Assembly (NCBI GenBank): GCA_021814735.1
Contig: JAKAHX010000143.1
Location: forward strand, 1-5,508
Source of the DNA: Chloroflexota bacterium
Lineage (GTDB): Bacteria; Chloroflexota; Limnocylindria; Limnocylindrales; CSP1-4
Direction of reading: 5' to 3'
Length of the DNA stretch: 5,508 nucleotides
Part shown: positions 1 through 5,508 of the stretch, piece by piece
How the letters are laid out: each line of letters begins with the position of its first letter
Position numbering within the stretch: position 1 is the first letter of the stretch
Made by a program: the position numbers and the translations under genes
Notes under the pieces: model-generated
What the model saw: only the letters and a program-made list of their open reading frames with translations
The model's database searches: none
What the model was told of the DNA's origin: nothing

Positions 1-2
1 GG

Positions 3-1340
3 GACTTGGTGGGGATCGTGGCCGCGGGCGAGCAGGCCGACCGCCATGGGCTCGTTCGCCCGTACCTGCTCGGCCTCGGTTTCTTCGCCGTCGGGCTCAC
101 CGTGGGCGGCCTCGCGCCGTCGATGCCCGTGCTGGTGGCCGCGCGCGCCGTGCAGGGGTTCGGAGCCGGCGCCATCCCGGCGGTGGCGTACGTCAGCATC
201 GGCCGACAGTACCCGCCCGGCCTGCGGCCCCGCATGTTCGCCATCATGTCCACCGCCTGGGTGGCGCCAGGGATCGCCGGACCGGCGCTGGCGGGGGTGA
301 TCGCGGCTCACCTGACCTGGCGGGCCGTGTTCCTGGGGCTGCTGCCGCTGGTGGCGGTCGCGGGGGCGCTGACCGTGCCGTCGCTCGCCGCGGTGCCGGG
401 CGCCCAGGGTGTCGGTGGGGCGATGGACGCGGCGCCGGCGGTCCCGGGGGTCGCCGGTGCAGGTATCGCGCAGGAGGCGGAGGCCGCGCGCCTGGGCGAG
501 GCGGACCCGGCGCCCGGCAGGGGTGACGCCCGGGGCCTGGACGCGGAGCGCGGCATGCGACCCGGACGGTTGATCGACGCGCTGCGGGTCGCCGTGGGGG
601 CGGGGCTCCTCCTGGCCGCCCTGGATGCGCACCAGGCACTCCCGCTGGTCGGCCTCGGTGCGGCGGGACTGGTGGTCGGGCTGCCGGCGCTGCAGCGCCT
701 CCTTCCCGGCGGGTCGCTGCGCGCGCACACGGGTCTGCCGGCCGCGGTGCTGCTGCGGGGTGTGCTCACGTTCGGCTTCACCGGCGCGGAGGCGTTCGTC
801 CCCCTGATGCTCGTCGCGCTGCGCGGCATGTCGGCGGCGCAGGCCGGCCTGGCGCTCACCGCCGCCACGGTGACCTGGGCCGTCGGGTCGTGGATCCAGG
901 CGCGGCGCATTGCGGGATGGGGTGTCGCCCGGCTGATCCGGCTCGGGCTGGTGCTGGTCGTGGGCGGGATCGGCCTGGTCGCGCTGACGACCGCGGCGCC
1001 GGTGCCGGTGGCGGTGGGGGTGACCGCCTGGGGGATCGCCGGGCTCGGGATGGGGATTGCCTACTCGCCCATCTCGCTCTTCGTGCTGCACGAGGCGCCC
1101 GCCGGTCGCGAGGGCGCCGCCACGGCCGGGCTGCAGCTCTCCGACGTCCTCGGCACCGCGCTGGGTGCCGGTGTCGGGGGCGTCGCGCTCGCCACGGCGC
1201 CGGGCCTCGGCTGGGGCGAGGCGGCCGCGCTCCTGCTCACCTTCGGGATCGCCGGCGCGGCCGTGCTGGCCGGGCTCGCGGTGACCGCGCGACTGGGGCC
1301 CGCCGCCGCCCCGGGTCCGGGTCTGGCCGGGCACGGGTGA
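3..1340 (+). CDS. MFS transporter, DHA2-like (14-helix type), 5'-truncated by the window
   Basis: This is a cytoplasmic-membrane major facilitator transporter, most likely a proton-coupled exporter; the substrate cannot be read from the sequence. The reading frame is already open at the window edge. Numbering from the TTG codon at 6, the protein begins inside MFS motif A (GEQADRHG, residues 8-15), the loop after helix 2, so helices 1-2 are missing and the TTG is not the true start. A motif B-like ARAVQGFGAG (about 46-55) and a motif C-like GIAGPALAG (about 89-97) follow; motif C is known from the antiporter (drug/H+) branches. WRAVF marks the next helix. About twelve hydrophobic segments are visible: four before and eight after a long Ala/Gly/Pro/Glu-rich loop at about 130-188. 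With the two lost helices this totals 14, as in DHA2. The stop TGA overlaps the extended -10 promoter of the downstream operon. The family is fairly sure; the drug-efflux role is inference. Confidence 0.85.
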   Translation, partial: DLVGIVAAGEQADRHGLVRPYLLGLGFFAVGLTVGGLAPSMPVLVAARAVQGFGAGAIPAVAYVSIGRQYPPGLRPRMFAIMSTAWVAPGIAGPALAGVIAAHLTWRAVFLGLLPLVAVAGALTVPSLAAVPGAQGVGGAMDAAPAVPGVAGAGIAQEAEAARLGEADPAPGRGDARGLDAERGMRPGRLIDALRVAVGAGLLLAALDAHQALPLVGLGAAGLVVGLPALQRLLPGGSLRAHTGLPAAVLLRGVLTFGFTGAEAFVPLMLVALRGMSAAQAGLALTAATVTWAVGSWIQARRIAGWGVARLIRLGLVLVVGGIGLVALTTAAPVPVAVGVTAWGIAGLGMGIAYSPISLFVLHEAPAGREGAATAGLQLSDVLGTALGAGVGGVALATAPGLGWGEAAALLLTFGIAGAAVLAGLAVTARLGPAAAPGPGLAGHG

Positions 1341-1346
1341 TATACT
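1338..1346 (+). promoter_or_regulatory. Extended -10 promoter for the nusA operon
   Basis: TGATATACT combines the extended -10 TGn element with a TATACT hexamer at 1341-1346, one mismatch from TATAAT. It is the most AT-rich short stretch in this neighbourhood and sits directly before a structured leader and nusA. No convincing -35 element is found 16-18 bases upstream (GGGTCC/CGGGTC-type sequence), which is tolerated by extended -10 promoters. Transcription would start near 1353, giving a leader of about 86 nt before the nusA start. The TG of the motif is part of the transporter's TGA stop codon, so the promoter is embedded in the end of that gene. This is a sequence-only prediction. Confidence 0.6.
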
Positions 1347-1355
1347 TCGGGCGAC

Positions 1356-1415
1356 TGACCGCCGGCCGCCGCTTCGACGTGGGTGACCCCCACGTCTTCT
1401 TGTGAGTGGCGGTCG
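1356..1415 (+). promoter_or_regulatory. Structured nusA leader RNA: outer stem enclosing the attenuator hairpin
   Basis: GACCGCC at 1357-1363 is exactly complementary to GGCGGTC at 1408-1414, and flanking T1356-G1415 and G1364-T1407 can add wobble pairs, giving up to nine pairs. This stem encloses the 1376-1396 hairpin and would begin almost at the predicted transcript 5' end (about 1353). It ends 11 bases before the nusA Shine-Dalgarno sequence. It could stabilise the whole leader or compete with alternative pairings of the GC-rich segment 1359-1372. A 7-bp complement can arise by chance in DNA this GC-rich, so confidence is limited. Confidence 0.35.
1376..1403 (+). terminator. Attenuator-like hairpin with short T-rich tail in the nusA leader
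   Basis: GACGTGGG (1376-1383) and CCCACGTC (1389-1396) form a perfect 8-bp stem, closing the 5-base loop TGACC. They are followed at once by TTCTTGT (1397-1403), the only T-rich run after the promoter. This has the form of an intrinsic terminator with an imperfect U-tract, the kind that is inefficient alone and often depends on NusA. It lies between the predicted nusA promoter and the nusA start, so it can attenuate the operon as well as stop read-through from the transporter gene. NusA-dependent autoregulation by termination in the leader of its own operon is reported in Bacillus subtilis, and NusA autoregulation is also known in E. coli. Applying that model here is inference. Confidence 0.6.
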
Positions 1416-1426
1416 AACCGAGCGAG

Positions 1427-1432
1427 AGGAGG
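1427..1432 (+). promoter_or_regulatory. Shine-Dalgarno that sets the nusA start
   Basis: A perfect AGGAGG lies 6 bases before the GTG at 1439. The upstream in-frame GTG at 1406 has no comparable site and falls inside the predicted leader stem, so the 1439 start is preferred. The protein from 1439 also opens as NusA proteins normally do, a few residues before the first helix of the N-terminal domain. Confidence 0.85.
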
Positions 1433-1438
1433 CGCACT

Positions 1439-2752
1439 GTGAGCCGTGACTTCATCGGCGCCCTCCTGCAGCTGAACGCCGAGAAGGGCGTTCCCCGCGA
1501 GCAGCTCGTCAAGACCGTCGAGGAGGCGATCCAGGCCGCGTACCGCCGCGTCGCCCCGGGCAACGAGAACGTCTACGTCGAGATCGACCCCGAGACCGGC
1601 CGCATCCGCGTCTTCCGTGCGATGGTTGCCGTCGAGGACGTCGAGGACCCGCTGACGGAGTTCACCCTCGACGAGGCGCGGCGCCTGAAGCCGGACGCGA
1701 ACCCCGGCGACATCGTCGAGACCGAGGAGCTCGACGCCGCGAGCTTCGGCAGGATCCACGCGCAGACCGCCAAGCAGCTGGTGTTGCAGCGCCTCCGCGA
1801 GGCGGAGCGCGAGGTCGTGTTCGGGCAGTTCGCGCAGCGTGAGGCGGAGATCATCACCGGCACGGTGAACCGCGTCGAACCCCGCGGCATCATCCTGGAC
1901 ATGGGCAAGGGGGTGGAGGCGGTCCTCGCCACCACCGAGCAGTCGCCCACCGAGAGCTACCGGATCGGCCAGCACGTGAAGGCCTACGTCCTGGAGGTGC
2001 GGCGCACCACCAAGGGTCCGCAGGTGTACGTGAGCCGCACGCACAAGGGGTTCCTGCGCCGGCTCTTCGAGCTCGAGGTCCCCGAGATCCACAACGGGAC
2101 GGTCGAGATCAAGGCCATCGCGCGGGAGGCCGGCAGCCGGTCCAAGGTGGCGGTCGCGAGCCGGCAGGAGGGCCTCGACCCGGTCGGGGCCACGGTCGGC
2201 CAGCGCGGCGGGCGGGTCCAGGCCGTGGTCGCCGAGCTGAACGGCGAGAAGATCGATGTGATCCCGTGGGCGGAGGACCCCGCGCAGTTCGTGGCCAACG
2301 CGCTCAGCCCGGCCCAGGTGGTGGCGGTCTCGATCGACGAAGCTGCCCGGATCGCGACGGTGACGGTGCCCGAGCGGATGCTCTCGCTGGCGATCGGCCG
2401 GGAGGGACAGAACGCCCGGCTGGCGGCGAAGCTGACGGGCTGGCGAATCGACATCCGGAGCGACCAGCCGCGCCCGGACGACGAGAAACCGGCCGCCGCC
2501 CACGCGCATGCGCCCGCCGCCGCAGCGACGCAGCGACCGGCTGACCCGGACGATGCCACGCCCGACGCGGGCCCCGTGCCGGCCGGCGATACCGCCGCCG
2601 CGGCGCTCGACGCCCCGGGCGGGTCGTCCACGGACCCGGCGCCGACCGCCGAGGTGCCCGCGAGCGTCGGAGCCGGGGACGGCGAGCCGCAGGCCGAGCC
2701 TGCCCGGCCGCGTCGCCGGCGAACGTCCGTCAACGGGGAGGTGACACCGTAG
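1439..2752 (+). CDS. nusA: Transcription termination/antitermination factor NusA
   Basis: NusA binds RNA polymerase near the RNA exit channel, promotes pausing and hairpin-dependent termination, and takes part in antitermination complexes. From the GTG at 1439 the product is 437 residues. An N-terminal polymerase-binding domain (about 1-130) is followed by an S1 domain (about 137-203, starting [16 protein letters not shown]). KH1 has the signature [15 protein letters not shown] with its GxxG loop at 254-257, and KH2 has [14 protein letters not shown] with its GxxG loop at 320-323. The [18 protein letters not shown] segment linking S1 to KH1 is strongly typical. After about residue 341 comes a roughly 96-residue Ala/Pro/Asp/Glu-rich tail ending in an RRRR-containing segment. 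The two acidic-repeat domains of gamma-proteobacterial NusA are absent, as in most bacteria. The last codons contain the ylxR ribosome binding site, and the TAG stop overlaps the proposed ylxR start. rimP, the usual upstream partner, is not present here. Confidence 0.97.
   Translation: MSRDFIGALLQLNAEKGVPREQLVKTVEEAIQAAYRRVAPGNENVYVEIDPETGRIRVFRAMVAVEDVEDPLTEFTLDEARRLKPDANPGDIVETEELDAASFGRIHAQTAKQLVLQRLREAEREVVFGQFAQREAEIITGTVNRVEPRGIILDMGKGVEAVLATTEQSPTESYRIGQHVKAYVLEVRRTTKGPQVYVSRTHKGFLRRLFELEVPEIHNGTVEIKAIAREAGSRSKVAVASRQEGLDPVGATVGQRGGRVQAVVAELNGEKIDVIPWAEDPAQFVANALSPAQVVAVSIDEAARIATVTVPERMLSLAIGREGQNARLAAKLTGWRIDIRSDQPRPDDEKPAAAHAHAPAAAATQRPADPDDATPDAGPVPAGDTAAAALDAPGGSSTDPAPTAEVPASVGAGDGEPQAEPARPRRRRTSVNGEVTP
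2737..2744 (+). promoter_or_regulatory. Very strong Shine-Dalgarno preceding the ylxR GTA codon
   Basis: GGAGGTGA matches the anti-Shine-Dalgarno complement over eight bases. It lies within the last codons of nusA (Gly-Glu-Val-Thr). The GGAGG core ends 7 bases before the GTA at 2749, an ideal distance. No ATG, GTG or TTG in any frame stands at this distance, so the site points to initiation at or around 2749 despite the unusual codon. Confidence 0.65.
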
Positions 2753-3027
2753 CCGCCGGAGGGCCGCGCCCGCGGCGACAGCCGGCCCGCACCTGCGTCG
2801 CGTGCCGGACCGAGCGCGCGAAGCGGGAGCTGGTCCGCGTCGTCCGCACCCCGGGCGGCGAGGTCGTGATCGACCACACCGGACGGCTGCCCGGCCGCGG
2901 CGCCTACGTGTGCGCGTCGGGCACCTGCGCCGCAGAGGCCGTGCGCCGGCACGCGCTAGAGCGCGCGCTCGGCGTCCCCATTCCCGACCCCATCCGCGAC
3001 CGGCTCAACGCCGGCGCGCTCGACTGA
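2749..3027 (+). CDS. ylxR: YlxR family (DUF448) RNA-binding protein, apparent GTA start
   Basis: YlxR is a small RNA-binding protein encoded between nusA and infB in many bacteria; recent Bacillus subtilis work links it to RNase P and calls it RnpM. The product here is about 92 residues. The family signature is clear: RTCVACR (about 14-20), then KRELVRVVR, a short strand pair with [17 protein letters not shown], then a VCASGTC segment, and a helical C-terminus ending in GALD. The four cysteines (CxxC and CxxxxC) could hold a metal, although that is not established for the family. The frame is open from 2545, yet has no ATG, GTG, TTG, CTG or ATN codon before the RTCVACR core; the first are CTG 2830 and GTG 2866, which would remove it. 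GTA 2749 is favoured because it follows a strong Shine-Dalgarno and overlaps the nusA stop by 4 bases (GTAG). A sequencing indel or a NusA-YlxR frameshift product are alternatives. The identity is firm; the start is uncertain. Confidence 0.88.
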   Translation, partial: VAAGGPRPRRQPARTCVACRTERAKRELVRVVRTPGGEVVIDHTGRLPGRGAYVCASGTCAAEAVRRHALERALGVPIPDPIRDRLNAGALD

Positions 3028-3029
3028 CC

Positions 3030-3036
3030 AAGGAGG
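3030..3036 (+). promoter_or_regulatory. Shine-Dalgarno that sets the infB start
   Basis: AAGGAGG lies 5 bases before the GTG at 3042. The infB frame is open upstream without a stop, with a GTG at 2802, but that extension would lie entirely over ylxR and reads as an arginine-rich shadow of it. This ribosome binding site, placed directly after the ylxR stop at 3027, fixes the start at 3042. Confidence 0.88.
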
Positions 3037-3041
3037 CACCC

Positions 3042-4943
3042 GTGGCACGTAGCCGCAGCGGCACCCGCGGACGCCGCGGACCCCGAAAGCCCCCGCGCCG
3101 TCCCGATCAGGCATCGGGCTCGGGCGTCCAGGTCGTCGAGCCGAGCGAGCGCGGCGCCATCGAGATCCCGGCCACGATCGCCGTCCAGGACCTGGCAGGT
3201 CTCCTCCGGGTCAACCCCGCGGACGTGATCCGCGAGCTCATCAAGAGCGGCATCTTCGCGACGATCAACCAGACCATCGACCGCGACACGGCGAGCCTGG
3301 TGGCCGAGGAGCTGGGCTACGAGGTCGCCGAGGTCGCCGCCCCGGGCGCCACCGAGGAGGCCGCCGGCGAGGCGGCACCCGCCGCGGCGGCCAAGGAGCA
3401 GCTCTGGGAGGAGGAGGACCCGAGCAAGCTGGTCCCGCGGGCACCCATCGTCACCGTGATGGGGCACGTGGACCACGGCAAGACCAGCCTCCTGGATGCG
3501 ATCCGCGCCACCAGCGTGGCGGCCGGCGAGCGGGGCGGCATCACCCAGCACATCGGCGCCAGCGAGGTCGTCAAGGACGGCAAGCGGATCGTCTTCCTCG
3601 ACACGCCCGGTCACGAGGCGTTCACCGCCATGCGGGCGCGCGGCGCCAAGGTGACCGACATCGCGATCCTGGTGGTCGCGGCCGACGACGGCGTCATGCC
3701 CCAGACCGTGGAGGCGATCGACCATGCCCGGGCGGCCAGGGTGCCCATCATCGTCGCGCTCAACAAGATCGACAAGCCGGATGCCAACCCGGATCGCGTG
3801 AAGAACGAGCTCACCGAGCACGGCGTGCTGGTGGAGGAGTACGGCGGGGACACGCCGCTGGTGCCCGTCAGCGCCAAGCAGCGCACCGGGATCGACGAGC
3901 TGCTCGAGATGATCCTGCTCGTCGCCGACCTGCAGGAACTGAAGGCCAATCCCAAGCGCCCGGCGATCGGGACGGTGGTGGAAGCCGAGCTCGACAAGGG
4001 ACGCGGCCCGGTCGCCACGGTCCTGGTGCAGACGGGGACGCTCAAGATCGGCGACACGGTGGTGGTCGGGACCACGTTCGGCCGGGTCCGGGCCATGGAG
4101 AACAGCGCCGGCACCCGCGTGACCAAGGCGGGTCCCTCGTCGGCGGTCGTCCTGCTCGGCCTCTCGGACGTCCCGGCGGCGGGCGACATCGTGCAGGTGG
4201 TCGCCGACGAGCGGGCGGCACGCGCCATCGTGGACCAGCGCCGTGTCCAGGCGGGCGCCCGCGCGGAGGGCGGGGCACGCGCCACCCTGGAGGATCTCTA
4301 CCGCCAGATCCAGGCCGGCCAGACCCGCGAGCTGCGCATCGTGATCAAGGCGGACGTCCAGGGCTCCCTGGGCGCCATCACCCACGCCCTCGAGCAGATC
4401 TCCACCGAGGAGGTGCGGATCAACGTGATCCACGAGGGCACCGGGGACATCACCGACAACGACATCCTGCTCGCGTCGGCCTCGGACGCCATCGTGGTGG
4501 GGTTCAACACCAAGCTCGATCCGCAGGCGCGCCGCACGGCCGAGGCCGAGGGCGTGGACGTGCGGATCTACGACATCATCTACAAGCTGACCGACGACAT
4601 CGAGGCCGCCCTGAAGGGCATGCTCGAACCGGAGGTCGTGGAGGTCGTCGAGGGACGGGCCGAGGTGCGCCAGGTCTTCCGCGTGGGGCGTGGCGGGCAG
4701 CTGGTCTTCGGCTGCTACGTCACCGACGGGCGGATCGTGCGCGGCGGTGCGCGCGTCTACCGCGGCGGCCGGGTGATCGTGACCGACCGGATCGAGTCGC
4801 TCCGGCGGTTCCGGGACGACGTGCGCGAGGTGGCCGCCGGTTTCGAATGCGGCATCGGGCTCGGGTCGCACCCGGAGCTGCAGGAGGGTGACGTCATCGA
4901 GTGCTTCACCCAGCAGACGGTGTCGCGCGCGGCCAGCGCCTGA
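3042..4943 (+). CDS. infB: Translation initiation factor IF-2
   Basis: IF2 is the GTPase that brings initiator fMet-tRNA to the 30S subunit and promotes 50S joining. The product is 633 residues. A short Arg/Lys/Pro-rich N-terminus (1-30) is followed by one IF2_N domain (about 39-95, [20 protein letters not shown]). An Ala/Glu linker leads to the G domain with complete motifs: G1 GHVDHGKT at 141-148, a GGITQHIGA switch I segment, G3 DTPGHE at 187-192, G4 NKID at 241-244 and G5 SAK at 277-279. Domain II follows (from about 310, [17 protein letters not shown]), then domain III (from about 430, [13 protein letters not shown]), and the C-terminal fMet-tRNA-binding domain (about 540-625) with the conserved FECGIGL at 601-607. 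It is much shorter than E. coli IF2 (890 residues) and Streptomyces-type forms because the N-terminal extension is minimal. It starts 14 bases after ylxR, suggesting translational coupling. No catalytic residue is missing. Confidence 0.98.
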   Translation: MARSRSGTRGRRGPRKPPRRPDQASGSGVQVVEPSERGAIEIPATIAVQDLAGLLRVNPADVIRELIKSGIFATINQTIDRDTASLVAEELGYEVAEVAAPGATEEAAGEAAPAAAAKEQLWEEEDPSKLVPRAPIVTVMGHVDHGKTSLLDAIRATSVAAGERGGITQHIGASEVVKDGKRIVFLDTPGHEAFTAMRARGAKVTDIAILVVAADDGVMPQTVEAIDHARAARVPIIVALNKIDKPDANPDRVKNELTEHGVLVEEYGGDTPLVPVSAKQRTGIDELLEMILLVADLQELKANPKRPAIGTVVEAELDKGRGPVATVLVQTGTLKIGDTVVVGTTFGRVRAMENSAGTRVTKAGPSSAVVLLGLSDVPAAGDIVQVVADERAARAIVDQRRVQAGARAEGGARATLEDLYRQIQAGQTRELRIVIKADVQGSLGAITHALEQISTEEVRINVIHEGTGDITDNDILLASASDAIVVGFNTKLDPQARRTAEAEGVDVRIYDIIYKLTDDIEAALKGMLEPEVVEVVEGRAEVRQVFRVGRGGQLVFGCYVTDGRIVRGGARVYRGGRVIVTDRIESLRRFRDDVREVAAGFECGIGLGSHPELQEGDVIECFTQQTVSRAASA

Positions 4944-4948
4944 CCACC

Positions 4949-4971
4949 CAGCGAACATCCGCCGGACGCTG
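4949..4971 (+). other. Weak inverted repeat between infB and rbfA
   Basis: In the 41-base gap, CAGCG (4949-4953) can pair with CGCTG (4967-4971), and TCC (4958-4960) with GGA (4964-4966), around a GCC loop with a 4-base bulge (AACA) on the 5' side. No T-run follows, so it is not an intrinsic terminator. It may be an RNA processing or stability element, or chance pairing in GC-rich DNA. It ends just before the rbfA Shine-Dalgarno. Confidence 0.2.
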
Positions 4972-4984
4972 CGAAGGGGGCCCC

Positions 4985-5508
4985 ATGACCGAGCGCACGG
5001 CCCGCCTGGACCACCTCCTCCGGGAGGAGATCAGCCGCATCCTTGCCCGCGAGGTCCAGGATCCCCGCATCGGCTTCGCCACCGTGACGCGGGTCGAGAC
5101 GGCACCGGATCTCCGGCACGCGAAGGTGTGGGTGTCGATCATTGGCCAGCCCGACGAGCGCCGATCCACCTTCCGCGCGCTGGCGCGGGCCATGCCGTAC
5201 GTGCGCCACGAACTCGGGGCGCTCCGGCTTCGGCGCATCCCGGAGCTGCACCTGGAACTCGACGACAGCGTGGAACGTGGCACGCGGGTCCTGCAGATCC
5301 TCGACGACCTGGAGGCGGGGCGCGAACCATCGCCCCCGTCCCCGGGGGAGACCCTGCCGACGCCCGGCGTCGCGCACGACGGGCCCGACGACTGGCCGGC
5401 TGCCGTGGACGGGCCGCCCACCGGTGACGATCCTGCGAGCGCGGAACCCACGGGCGGCGTCGCGCGCGAGGACCCACCCGGCACGGCGCGGACGGGTGGA
5501 CGGTCCCC
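4985..5508 (+). CDS. rbfA: 30S ribosome-binding factor RbfA, 3'-truncated by the window, with a long low-complexity tail
   Basis: RbfA binds the immature 30S subunit near the 16S rRNA 5' end and helps late maturation, including cold adaptation. The ATG at 4985 follows AAGGGGG (4974-4980) by 4 bases and lies 41 bases after infB. The core (about 1-111) is a KH-like fold with family features: an N-terminal helix with LLREEISRIL, VQDPRIGFATVTRVE, then DLRHAKVWVS, then MPYVRHELGALRLRRIPEL and HLELDDSVERGTRVLQILDDL. RbfA is usually about 110-135 residues. Here the frame continues without a stop for at least 63 more residues to the window end, as a Pro/Asp/Gly/Ala-rich and probably disordered tail. 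Whether this ends shortly or joins another domain cannot be seen. The identity is firm; the C-terminal end is unknown. Confidence 0.94.
   Translation, partial: MTERTARLDHLLREEISRILAREVQDPRIGFATVTRVETAPDLRHAKVWVSIIGQPDERRSTFRALARAMPYVRHELGALRLRRIPELHLELDDSVERGTRVLQILDDLEAGREPSPPSPGETLPTPGVAHDGPDDWPAAVDGPPTGDDPASAEPTGGVAREDPPGTARTGGRS

Noticed and set aside
1406..1438. Earlier in-frame GTG start for nusA at 1406
   Set aside because: It falls within the predicted leader stem and has no Shine-Dalgarno. The GTG at 1439 has a perfect AGGAGG and gives the normal NusA N-terminus.
1061..2509. Minus-strand open frame (482 codons) opposite nusA and the transporter end
   Set aside because: It crosses from one plus-strand gene through the promoter/leader into another, and its residues mirror antisense codons of NusA. 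It is a GC-skew artefact.
2720..2752. Programmed -1 frameshift producing a NusA-YlxR fusion
   Set aside because: A -1 shift would join the frames, but no slippery heptamer of the X XXY YYZ type is present near the nusA stop. The strong, well-spaced Shine-Dalgarno argues for separate initiation. It is kept only as an alternative.
2802..3041. N-terminal extension of IF2 from the in-frame GTG at 2802
   Set aside because: It overlaps ylxR completely, reads as arginine/proline-rich shadow sequence, and lacks a ribosome binding site, whereas the GTG at 3042 has AAGGAGG at the right distance.
2904..4958. Long minus-strand open frame (684 codons) opposite infB
   Set aside because: It lies exactly opposite a complete, motif-rich infB, and its translation is rich in His, Asp, Arg and Gly, as expected for the reverse complement of GC-rich coding DNA. 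No domain is recognisable.
4888..5427. Plus-strand open frame (179 codons) overlapping the end of infB and rbfA
   Set aside because: It is out of frame with both, Arg/Pro/Gly-rich, and is the shifted-frame shadow of rbfA, whose own frame has a clear family match.

Overview
The window is a GC-rich chromosomal segment (well above 65% G+C by eye). It is laid out entirely on the + strand and carries a core transcription/translation operon behind the tail of a membrane transporter gene. The organism is probably a high-GC bacterium outside the Proteobacteria. NusA has S1-KH-KH but no C-terminal acidic-repeat domains. IF2 is short (633 residues from its best start) with a single compact IF2_N domain, unlike the very long IF2 of most Actinobacteria and Proteobacteria. 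A high-GC Chloroflexota lineage would fit, but this is an inference from protein architecture and not a demonstrated placement.

Layout: (1) positions 3-1340, the 3' portion of a 14-helix-type MFS (DHA2-like) transporter whose first two helices lie upstream of the window; (2) positions 1338-1438, a short regulatory stretch with an extended -10 promoter overlapping the transporter stop codon, followed by a leader that can form a perfect 8-bp hairpin with a short T-rich tail, nested inside a second stem; (3) nusA 1439-2752; (4) ylxR 2749-3027, a small RNA-binding protein gene overlapping the nusA stop by 4 bases, with no ATG, GTG, TTG or CTG available as a start; (5) infB 3042-4943; (6) rbfA from 4985, open at the window end, with a long Pro/Asp/Gly-rich tail.

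The gene order nusA-ylxR-infB-rbfA is the classical bacterial operon linking transcription elongation/termination (NusA), an RNA-binding regulator (YlxR), translation initiation (IF2) and 30S subunit maturation (RbfA). The usual first gene, rimP, is not directly upstream of nusA; the transporter occupies that place. All genes are tightly packed, so co-transcription from the promoter at about 1341 is likely. The leader hairpin would be well placed to attenuate the operon, plausibly in response to NusA itself.

The two points most worth a second look are the nusA leader attenuator and the apparent GTA initiation codon of ylxR. No mobile element, CRISPR array, tRNA or rRNA was seen.
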